A DNA stretch of 7,462 nucleotides. Origin: an uncultured Parabacteroides sp. GTDB lineage: Bacteria > Bacteroidota > Bacteroidia > Bacteroidales > Tannerellaceae. The stretch covers positions 1 to 7,462 of the forward strand of contig USAD01000138.1 in NCBI GenBank assembly GCA_900552415.1, written 5' to 3'. The notes beneath the pieces were generated by a model that was not told where the DNA came from, searched no databases, and was given only the letters and a program-made list of their open reading frames with translations. The position numbers were made by a program, and so were the translations under genes. Positions 1-5,016 of this stretch are shown one piece after another. How positions within the stretch are numbered: position 1 is the first letter of the stretch; each line of letters starts with the position of its first letter.

Positions 1-2
1 GT

Positions 3-47
3 GAGAACAACTGGAACCGTGTAGTTATTATGCGTGCTGAGAAATAA
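3..47 (+). CDS. C-terminal end of an unidentified upstream protein (partial)
   Basis: The reading frame starting at base 3 is open into the window and ends with TAA at 45-47, giving the final 14 residues ENNWNRVVIMRAEK. The other two forward frames stop sooner or at once, and an intrinsic terminator begins 22 bases downstream, which fits this being the true gene end. The N-R-V-V-I pattern vaguely resembles the last strand of OmpA-like domains, but 14 residues cannot identify a family, so no function is assigned. Confidence 0.45.
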   Translation, partial: ENNWNRVVIMRAEK

Positions 48-69
48 GAATAGATAAATAACAATTTAG

Positions 70-100
70 AAAGCCTGGCAATTTTTGCCAGGCTTTTTTT
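70..100 (+). terminator. Intrinsic terminator of the upstream gene
   Basis: A perfect 12-bp stem (70-81 AAAGCCTGGCAA pairing with 85-96 TTGCCAGGCTTT) with a tiny T-only loop is followed by a T run to base 100. It lies just after the TAA at 45-47 and separates the upstream gene from the regulatory region that follows. Confidence 0.92.
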
Positions 101-137
101 GTGTCTGCTTATCAGGAACGAATGGATGTGTGGTATT

Positions 138-217
138 TTTCACAACAGTCTGTTTTTTGTTTCACTGCAGTGAAAATCCAAATACACTGCAGTGTATTCT
201 AAATTTCACTGTAGTGT
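138..217. promoter_or_regulatory. Array of palindromic CACTGCAGTG sites phased at 22 bp
   Basis: Three cores lie at 163-172 (CACTGCAGTG), 185-194 (CACTGCAGTG) and 207-216 (CACTGTAGTG), each starting exactly 22 bp after the last. The first sits in a perfect 16-bp palindrome (160-175), the second in a perfect 18-bp palindrome (181-198), and the third differs by one core base. A degenerate fourth core, CACAACAGTC at 141-150 (7 of 10 bases), keeps the same 22-bp phase. TTTCAC precedes the cores at 138-143, 160-165 and 204-209. A spacing of about two helical turns would place bound dimers on one face of the DNA, so I infer an operator array for the sugar-transferase gene downstream. Alternatively, as RNA, the first two repeats would fold as back-to-back hairpins with UGCA loops. 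The regulator is unknown. Confidence 0.7.
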
Positions 218-231
218 AGCTTTATAAAAAA

Positions 232-326
232 GGTTGACTGCTTTTTGTTTTATTTGTAAAGATGGTTGACTCGATTTTGACTTACTTATAAAAAAGGTTG
301 TCTTGTATTAGTTTATTCATTCCAAA
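232..326. repeat. Degenerate 32-bp direct repeat (about three units)
   Basis: GGTTG recurs at 232, 264, 296 and 327, that is at steps of 32, 32 and 31 bp. The units starting at 232 and 264 agree at 23 of 32 aligned bases, including GGTTGACT. The 15-base string TTATAAAAAAGGTTG occurs identically at 222-236 and 286-300. The stretch is very AT-rich and shows no credible reading frame. It lies between the palindrome array and the candidate promoter of the sugar-transferase gene. It may be regulatory DNA or simply decayed tandem duplication. Confidence 0.45.
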
Positions 327-395
327 GGTTGCCATCGCAGGTGGTCTTATACTGGTGGAGTAGGAAGGCGGATTGTAATATTTTGGCCTTGAGTC

Positions 396-426
396 TATGT
401 GGTTGGATCGAAAAGGACTATATTTG
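396..426 (+). promoter_or_regulatory. Candidate Bacteroidota promoter for the sugar-transferase gene
   Basis: TATATTTG at 419-426 is a full match to the Bacteroidota -7 box TAnnTTTG and lies 19 bp before the ATG at 446. TATG at 396-399, with a 19-bp spacer, matches three of four bases of the -33 TTTG. This would leave the palindromes at 138-217 about 200 bp or more upstream. Another weaker -7-like string, TAGCTTTA at 217-224, directly abuts the array and is an alternative. Confidence 0.4.
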
Positions 427-445
427 TAAAATAATTAATAGTGGT

Positions 446-1240
446 ATGGCTTTAGGTAATAAAAATGCTTCATTCATCCAATGGTTTATTGGGGTAGGGG
501 ATATGGTGGTAATCAATCTCCTTTTTTTTATCGTTTGTCATGTCCTTGGCGAAAAATACACGGGCGCTATATTGTACAATACACGTGAGGTTTTGTTGTT
601 GCTGAATTTTTCCTATTTTTTGGCGCTATACTTTGTCCCGATTCAATTGCATGAGGCTATCGTTTTTCTGGATAAGGTCGTTCAGCGTTCTTTGGCTCTC
701 GTAACAGTCATGGTTTTTTTCTTCTCAACAAGCCTTGTGTTTTTGAATGTAGGAAATTGGGTCGCTACGTTTCTGCTCACTTATTACATTGTGGCTTTAT
801 TTTTATTCTCATTCTGGCGAGTGATGGTGCGCTTGTCTTTAAAATGGTATCGTCGTAAAGGGTATTATTTTAAGAAGGTCATTATTGTAGGGGCTGGTAA
901 AAATGGTATGGAACTTTTTCAAATGATGCAGGATGACTTGAGTTATGGATTCCGGGTGTTAGGTTTTTTTGATGACAATGAGGCCTTGAAGAGGATACTG
1001 CCGAATTATTTGGGCCGGACAAGCGAGGTGGAAGCGTATGTGGCTAGCCAGGATGTGGATGAGATTTATTGTACTCTTCCCGGTACTCAGGATGATAAGA
1101 TCGCTCGCCTGCTTAATTTGGCGGAAAAGAAGATGATTCGTTTCTATATCGTACCAGAATTCTATCGGAACGTGAAAAAGAGCATGGTGATGGAATTGAT
1201 GGAGTCTATCCCGTTGTTGACTATCCGTCGTGAGCCTTAG
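446..1240 (+). CDS. N-terminal half of polyprenyl glycosylphosphotransferase (membrane plus Rossmann-like domain)
   Basis: This 264-residue product carries the non-catalytic half of a WbaP/WcaJ-type enzyme. Four likely membrane helices lie near residues 13-33, 49-67, 83-103 and 106-128. A basic loop (KWYRRKGYYFKK, 133-144) follows, then a CoA_binding_3/Rossmann-like domain opening with the nucleotide-binding-type GAGKNG (149-154) and running to REP at the premature TAG. I chose the ATG at 446 because membrane-protein similarity begins there and a -7 box sits just upstream; the in-frame TTG at 329 would add 39 uncharacteristic residues and place coding sequence over the promoter. In WbaP this half modulates the enzyme but does not hold the catalytic residues, so alone it should not transfer sugar phosphate. 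Confidence 0.75.
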   Translation: MALGNKNASFIQWFIGVGDMVVINLLFFIVCHVLGEKYTGAILYNTREVLLLLNFSYFLALYFVPIQLHEAIVFLDKVVQRSLALVTVMVFFFSTSLVFLNVGNWVATFLLTYYIVALFLFSFWRVMVRLSLKWYRRKGYYFKKVIIVGAGKNGMELFQMMQDDLSYGFRVLGFFDDNEALKRILPNYLGRTSEVEAYVASQDVDEIYCTLPGTQDDKIARLLNLAEKKMIRFYIVPEFYRNVKKSMVMELMESIPLLTIRREP

Positions 1241-1261
1241 CAGTCCGCTTACAATCGTTTT

Positions 1262-1843
1262 TTGAAACGGACTTTCGATATCGCTTTTTCTTTATCGATT
1301 CTATTGACTATTTTCCCGATATTGTATATTGTGGTGGGAACGCTGATCAAGCTCAGTTCTAAAGGTCCAATCCTGTTTAAGCAAAAGAGGACAGGCCTGT
1401 ATGGAAAGGAGTTCATGTGCTTTAAGTTCCGGACAATGAAGGTTAATGATCAGGCGGATACTTTACAGGCCGTGAAAGATGATCCTCGTAAAACGAAAAT
1501 AGGGGATTTCCTGAGACGTACAAATTTAGACGAATTCCCGCAGTTCATTAATGTCTTTATTGGTGATATGTCGATTGTTGGTCCGCGTCCGCATATGCTT
1601 AAACATACTGAACAATATTCTGCTTTGATTGATAAATACATGGTTCGCCATTTGGTGAAACCGGGCGTGACCGGCTGGGCGCAAGTGACTGGTTATCGGG
1701 GTGAGACAAAAACCTTGGAGCAGATGGAAGGTCGGGTGAAACGGGATGTTTGGTATATTGAGAACTGGTCATTTATGCTGGACCTGAAAATAATAGTTGT
1801 GACAGTTGTCAATATGCTGAAAGGCGAGAAAAATGCTTATTGA
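1262..1843 (+). CDS. C-terminal catalytic half of undecaprenyl-phosphate sugar-1-phosphate transferase
   Basis: This half contains the bacterial sugar transferase domain, which moves a sugar-1-phosphate (probably glucose) from a UDP-sugar to undecaprenyl phosphate on the inner membrane, the priming step of capsule or exopolysaccharide synthesis. Numbered from the TTG at 1262, KRTFDIAFS and the hydrophobic stretch to about 27 form the re-entrant membrane helix. KRTG (42-45), FKFRTM (54-59), the catalytic Asp-Glu pair D90-E91 in LDEFPQ, SIVGPRP (104-110) and KPGVTGWAQVTG (133-144) are all present. Stand-alone enzymes of this class such as PglC are about 200 residues, so a 193-residue piece could be active. 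The start is uncertain: TTG 1262 is the only plausible start before the helix, lies 21 bases after the TAG and lacks a visible ribosome binding site. Reinitiation or TAG readthrough would be required. Confidence 0.75.
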   Translation: MKRTFDIAFSLSILLTIFPILYIVVGTLIKLSSKGPILFKQKRTGLYGKEFMCFKFRTMKVNDQADTLQAVKDDPRKTKIGDFLRRTNLDEFPQFINVFIGDMSIVGPRPHMLKHTEQYSALIDKYMVRHLVKPGVTGWAQVTGYRGETKTLEQMEGRVKRDVWYIENWSFMLDLKIIVVTVVNMLKGEKNAY

Positions 1844-1900
1844 CAAGGGTGGCCGCGCACTTGAGGTAGATTTGTGCGGCTATTATAAGTAGATTTATTG

Positions 1901-1908
1901 TATATTCG
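1901..1908 (+). promoter_or_regulatory. Weak -7-like box ahead of ruvX
   Basis: TATATTCG matches seven of eight positions of TAnnTTTG and ends 8 bases before the ruvX ATG, which would give a very short leader. No -33 TTTG lies at the expected 19-21 bp. No clear terminator separates ruvX from the upstream transferase gene (73-bp gap), so readthrough is equally possible. Confidence 0.25.
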
Positions 1909-1916
1909 CGATCAGA

Positions 1917-2348
1917 ATGGGAAGAATAGTGGCGATAGATTACGGACGTAAAAGAACGGGAATAGCCGTGACTGACCTTTTGCGGATAATAGCGAATGGT
2001 TTGGCGACAGTACCAAGTGGAGAGGTGGTCCCTTTCTTGAAGGAGTATTCCTTGCGGGAACCGGTAGATTTGTTTGTTGTGGGATTGCCGAAACAGATGA
2101 ATAATGAATTTTCTGAGAATATGAAGTATGTCGAGGCTTTTGTCGCCCATCTGAAGCGTGTAATTCCCAATATCCCTATCGAATATCAAGATGAGCGATT
2201 CACTTCGGTGTTGGCGCACAAAGCCATGATTGAGGGTGGATTGAAAAAAAAGAAACGGCAAGAGAAAGCGCTGGTCGATGAAATCAGCGCCGTGATTATT
2301 TTGCAAAGTTATTTGGAAAGTCAGAAATATAAAAAGTCAGAAATATAA
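1917..2348 (+). CDS. ruvX: YqgF/RuvX family RNase H-fold nuclease (pre-16S rRNA processing / resolvase-like)
   Basis: The 143-residue cytoplasmic protein has the YqgF signature: IDYGRKRTGIAVTD (7-20) with catalytic Asp8, VVGLPKQMN (54-62), YQDERFTS (90-97) with the second acidic site, and the closing VDEISAVIILQSYL (120-133) with Asp121. Members of the family process the 5' end of 16S rRNA or act as Holliday-junction resolvase-like nucleases; the exact role here is not decided by sequence. Length is normal for the family. def follows 9 bp later, suggesting co-transcription. The last residues (KKSEI) come from a 16-bp tandem duplication that shifted the frame; with one copy the protein would end NLKL and its TGA would overlap the def ATG. 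Confidence 0.93.
   Translation: MGRIVAIDYGRKRTGIAVTDLLRIIANGLATVPSGEVVPFLKEYSLREPVDLFVVGLPKQMNNEFSENMKYVEAFVAHLKRVIPNIPIEYQDERFTSVLAHKAMIEGGLKKKKRQEKALVDEISAVIILQSYLESQKYKKSEI
2317..2348 (+). repeat. Perfect 16-bp tandem duplication at the 3' end of ruvX
   Basis: AAAGTCAGAAATATAA occurs twice back to back, at 2317-2332 and 2333-2348, with no mismatches. Sixteen is not a multiple of three, so the second copy changes the reading frame and supplies a new TAA at 2346-2348. Without it, ruvX would read on to a TGA at 2359-2361, overlapping the def start as ATGA. The perfect identity suggests a recent slippage or duplication event. Confidence 0.95.
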
Positions 2349-2357
2349 TTTAAAGCT

Positions 2358-2915
2358 ATGATTTTACCCGTATATTTATATGGACAGCCTGTATTGCGGA
2401 AAGAGGCTGAGATGGTTCCGAAAGATTATCCGGATTTGAAGACGTTGGTAGCGAACATGTTTGAGACCATGTACCATGCGGAAGGTGTGGGATTGGCCGC
2501 TCCTCAGGTGGGCTTGGCTATACAATTGCTTGTGATTGACGGGGATGCCTTGAGCGATGATTTTCCGGAATGTAAGAGCTTTAAGCGCGTAATGATTAAT
2601 CCTGTTTTTCTTGAGAAAAGTGAGGAGACTGTAGCGATGGAAGAGGGCTGCTTAAGCTTGCCGGGTATTCATGAGAAGGTAAGCCGGTCAGTAACCGTTC
2701 GTGTGCGTTACTTCGATGAGAGTTGGGAGGAGCATGAGGAGGAGATCAAAGGTTACACCGCTAGAATTGTTCAGCACGAGTGCGAGCATTTGACTGGACA
2801 TGTTTTTATCGACAATGTTTCGGCTATCCGTCGGCAGTTGAACAAGGGAAAATTGAATAATATTATCAAAGGTACGGTTCGTTGCTCGTATAGGGCTAAA
2901 GCCGTAGGCAAATAA
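2358..2915 (+). CDS. def: Peptide deformylase
   Basis: The 185-residue metalloenzyme removes the N-formyl group from the first methionine of new proteins at the ribosome. All three defining motifs are visible: GVGLAAPQ (43-50), EGCLS (96-100) with metal ligand Cys98, and HECEH (140-144) with ligands His140 and His144 and catalytic Glu141. The third motif reads [10 protein letters not shown] rather than the common QHExDHLxG, so the Asp is replaced by Glu; the HExxH core is intact and activity is expected. The basic tail [12 protein letters not shown] is typical of Bacteroidota deformylases as I recall them. It sits 9 bp after ruvX and 26 bp before the carboxyltransferase gene with no terminator in either gap, so an operon is likely. 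Confidence 0.96.
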   Translation: MILPVYLYGQPVLRKEAEMVPKDYPDLKTLVANMFETMYHAEGVGLAAPQVGLAIQLLVIDGDALSDDFPECKSFKRVMINPVFLEKSEETVAMEEGCLSLPGIHEKVSRSVTVRVRYFDESWEEHEEEIKGYTARIVQHECEHLTGHVFIDNVSAIRRQLNKGKLNNIIKGTVRCSYRAKAVGK

Positions 2916-2941
2916 GAATAAGGTACTTTAATATAATCAAT

Positions 2942-4489
2942 ATGACAGATTTAAGTAAGAATATCGAGGCTCTTAGGGAGAAGAAAGCTGTTATCGAGAT
3001 GGGCGGCGGTGAAGCCGCGATCGAGAAGCAGGTAGCGATGGGCAAATTGACAGCTCGTGAGCGTATTCTTTCCCTTTTGGACAAGAATTCATTCCATGAG
3101 TATGACATGTTCGTGAAACACGATGGCCGTGATTTCGGTATGGATAAGAAAGACCTGCCGGGTGATGGTGTCGTAACGGGTACCGGTACGATTTTTGGAG
3201 CGCCGGTTTGTATTTATGCGCAAGATTTTACGGTGGCCGGCGGTTCGCTCGGTTTGCAGCATGCCCGTAAGATCACGAAGATCATGGATCATGCCTTGAA
3301 GATGAAATGCCCGATTATCGGAATCAATGATTCGGGTGGTGCTCGTATTCAAGAAGGTGTTGGCGCTTTGGCAGGTTATGGTGAGATCTTCTATCGTAAT
3401 ACGATCGCTTCAGGTGTTATTCCTCAGATCTCATTGATTTTGGGACCTTGCGCTGGTGGTGCGGTTTATTCGCCGGCTTTGACCGATTTCGTTTTTGTGG
3501 TCGAGAATATTTCCAAGATGTTCATTACGGGTCCGAACGTGATCAAGACGGTTTTGGGCGAGGACATCTCAATGGAGGATTTGGGTGGCGCTCGTGTACA
3601 CGCTGAGGTAACAGGAAACGCTCATTTCTATGCGATGAGCGAGCAGGAGTGCTTTGATCAGGTTAAGCGTTTGATCAGCTTCATCCCTTGGAATAACCAG
3701 GAGCGTGCGAAGATGGTCGAGCCGAAAGAGCCTTCCGCTATGTTGAATATCGAGGAGGTTGTTCCTGCGGATCCAAAACAGCCATACGACGTGCGTGATG
3801 TTATCAAGTGCATTGTGGATGATTCCGATTTCTTGGAGATCCAAGAGTTGTGGGCTGCTAATATCGTGATTGGTTTTGGACGTATGGGTGGCGAGACGGT
3901 TGGTTTCGTCGCTAACCAGCCAATGGTCTTGGCGGGTGTCCTTGATTGCGATAGCGCTGATAAGGCGGCTCGCTTTATCCGGTTCTGTGACTCATTCAAT
4001 ATTCCAATCGTTACTTTGGAGGATATGCCAGGTTATCTGCCTGGCGTTGACCAGGAGCATGCTGGTGTGATCCGTCATGGAGCGAAAGTGCTTTACGCTT
4101 ATTCTGAGGCGACAGTGCCAAAGATCACGGTGATCTTGCGTAAGGCTTATGGTGGTGGTTACATCGCTATGAACTCTCGCCATCTGGGCGCGGATTTCAT
4201 GTTCGCATGGCCGAGCGCTGAGATTGCGGTTATGGGGCCTGAGGGAGCAGCCAATATTATTTTCCGCAAGGAGATCATGGAGGCGGAAGACCAGAACGCT
4301 ATGCGTCAGCAGAAAGTTCGGGAATATATCGAGAAATTCGCGAATCCGTATGTGGCCGCTTCTCGTGGTTTCATCGATTCCGTGATCGAGCCTAAGGAGA
4401 CACGTGCTTTGTTGTTGCATGCCTTGAAGCTTTCAACCTTGAAGGAGGAATATCGTCCGGCTAAAAAGCATGGTTTGCCTCCATTCTAA
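2942..4489 (+). CDS. Biotin-dependent acyl-CoA carboxyltransferase (propionyl-CoA carboxylase beta / methylmalonyl-CoA decarboxylase alpha, MmdA-like)
   Basis: The 515-residue cytoplasmic protein has two crotonase-fold halves. The N-terminal half carries KLTARERI (35-42), the oxyanion loop SGGARIQEG (131-139) and GPCAGGAVYSPAL (168-180). The C-terminal half carries DMPGYLPGVDQE (361-372), KAYGGGYIAM (401-410) and PEGAANII (433-440), and the end KHGLPPF is the normal family terminus. It moves carboxylate between biotin and a short acyl-CoA; overall similarity favours propionyl/methylmalonyl-CoA, and Asp418 in GADFMFAWP lies about where a propionyl-selecting Asp is reported in PccB/AccD5. In gut Bacteroidota this step belongs to the succinate-propionate pathway. 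Carboxylase and decarboxylase roles cannot be told apart here: neither a biotin carboxylase nor a membrane beta subunit is adjacent. The biotin carrier gene follows 19 bp downstream. Confidence 0.93.
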   Translation: MTDLSKNIEALREKKAVIEMGGGEAAIEKQVAMGKLTARERILSLLDKNSFHEYDMFVKHDGRDFGMDKKDLPGDGVVTGTGTIFGAPVCIYAQDFTVAGGSLGLQHARKITKIMDHALKMKCPIIGINDSGGARIQEGVGALAGYGEIFYRNTIASGVIPQISLILGPCAGGAVYSPALTDFVFVVENISKMFITGPNVIKTVLGEDISMEDLGGARVHAEVTGNAHFYAMSEQECFDQVKRLISFIPWNNQERAKMVEPKEPSAMLNIEEVVPADPKQPYDVRDVIKCIVDDSDFLEIQELWAANIVIGFGRMGGETVGFVANQPMVLAGVLDCDSADKAARFIRFCDSFNIPIVTLEDMPGYLPGVDQEHAGVIRHGAKVLYAYSEATVPKITVILRKAYGGGYIAMNSRHLGADFMFAWPSAEIAVMGPEGAANIIFRKEIMEAEDQNAMRQQKVREYIEKFANPYVAASRGFIDSVIEPKETRALLLHALKLSTLKEEYRPAKKHGLPPF

Positions 4490-4508
4490 TTCTAAATTGA
4501 GGATTCTT

Positions 4509-4838
4509 ATGGAAAAGAAGGAGAAAAAGGAGAAAGAGCTTGTCGATTTTGTCGTGACAGCCCGTAAGTATCAGACAACCTTGACAGAGAAGTTCAAGAA
4601 TCGTCCGGTATGGCATAAGCCTTATATGGGTGATGTCGTATCGCATTTGCCAGGTACGATCATGGAACTGGAAGTTAAGGAGGGTGATCATGTCGAGGCA
4701 GGTCAGCTTTTGCTGATCCATGAGGCGATGAAAATGTTGAATCGTGTGGTTGCGCCTGTTTCGGGAGTGGTTACTAAGGTCAACGTGACGATTGGGGAGC
4801 ATATTCCAAAGGATCACTTGATGGTCCGTATTGATTAA
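4509..4838 (+). CDS. Biotin carboxyl carrier protein (biotin/lipoyl-attachment domain)
   Basis: The 109-residue protein ends in a biotinyl domain: LPGTIMELEVKEGDHV (47-62), the biotinylation site EAMKM (72-76) with Lys75, and the closing VNVTIGEHIPKDH region. Lys75 lies 34 residues from the C-terminus, the usual distance. Biotin on this lysine would shuttle carboxylate to or from the carboxyltransferase encoded just upstream. The N-terminus is a Lys/Glu-rich stretch (residues 2-10) followed by a short conserved-looking segment, not the Ala/Pro-rich linker of many decarboxylase gamma subunits. I prefer the ATG at 4509, with GAGGA five bases upstream (4499-4503), over the ATG at 4470, which overlaps the preceding gene and adds 13 residues with no family character. 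Confidence 0.92.
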   Translation: MEKKEKKEKELVDFVVTARKYQTTLTEKFKNRPVWHKPYMGDVVSHLPGTIMELEVKEGDHVEAGQLLLIHEAMKMLNRVVAPVSGVVTKVNVTIGEHIPKDHLMVRID

Positions 4839-4869
4839 AAGGTAGAGTTTCTGTTTTATATAATTGGAT

Positions 4870-4922
4870 GGAACGCCAGGAACATCTTTCCGGAGAGGGA
4901 AGAGTTCTTGGCGTTCCTTTTT
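4870..4922 (+). terminator. Strong intrinsic terminator after the carboxylase genes
   Basis: GGAACGCCAGGAAC (4870-4883) pairs with GTTCTTGGCGTTCC (4904-4917) over 14 bp with one G-U pair, and the stem continues inward (4885-4891 with 4897-4903) past a single bulged A. Five T residues follow at 4918-4922. It closes the ruvX-def-carboxylase transcription unit about 30 bases after the carrier stop codon. Confidence 0.93.
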
Positions 4923-4957
4923 CTGCCGGCCTCTTATTTTTTGTGAAACCGGCCTGA

Positions 4958-4992
4958 TTTAGGAGCGATATGAACTAATTTTCCTATTTTTG
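4958..4992 (+). promoter_or_regulatory. Promoter of the TPR protein gene
   Basis: TATTTTTG at 4985-4992 is a full match to the Bacteroidota -7 box TAnnTTTG and is followed by a C-rich start region, as often seen in this phylum. The -33 element is weak: TTTA at 4958-4961 with a 23-bp spacer. The promoter lies between the strong terminator at 4870-4922 and the ATG at 5017, as expected for an independent transcription unit, and it argues against the in-frame TTG at 4990 as start. Confidence 0.6.
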
Positions 4993-5016
4993 TCCCCCGA
5001 AAAAGAGAACAGTTTG

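Larger units (their letters stand above)
446..1843 (+). pseudogene. Undecaprenyl-phosphate glucose phosphotransferase gene interrupted by one in-frame amber codon
   Basis: Reading one frame from the ATG at 446 to the TGA at 1841-1843 gives a continuous 465-codon protein with a single TAG at 1238-1240 (codon 265). The residues around it, RREP-stop-QSAYNRFLKRTFD, join the two family domains in the right order and spacing, and about 465 residues is the usual length of this family. Relatives normally have leucine after REP in my recollection, and TTG to TAG is one base change. No indel is needed and no other stop occurs. The gene is therefore either a recent nonsense pseudogene or is expressed as two polypeptides; the halves are listed separately. 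A sequencing error is also possible. Confidence 0.8.

Noticed and set aside
298..361. Small open frame ending IPKVAIAGGLILVE, starting at TTG 298
   Set aside because: It has a non-ATG start, no ribosome binding site, only about 20 codons, and overlaps the degenerate repeat; it could be a leader peptide or a gene remnant but nothing supports it.
329..445. Upstream TTG start that would extend the sugar transferase by 39 residues
   Set aside because: The extra residues are unlike the family N-terminus, would sit over the TATATTTG promoter box, and a good ATG exists at 446.
138..445. Invertible capsule promoter of the Bacteroidales type
   Set aside because: I looked for long inverted repeats flanking a promoter-sized segment. 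The palindromes are adjacent and the longer repeats are direct, so inversion is not supported from this sequence.
1852..1880. Hairpin GCCGCGCAC / GTGCGGC between the transferase and ruvX
   Set aside because: The stem needs a two-base bulge and is not followed by a T run, so it is not a convincing terminator.
1809..2306. A 165-codon open frame on the minus strand over ruvX
   Set aside because: It covers the well-supported ruvX coding sequence in the opposite direction and its product has no family features.
4925..4953. Inverted repeat GCCGG / CCGGC between the terminator and the TPR promoter
   Set aside because: The stem is only 5 bp with a 19-base loop and no T tract, which is easily expected by chance.
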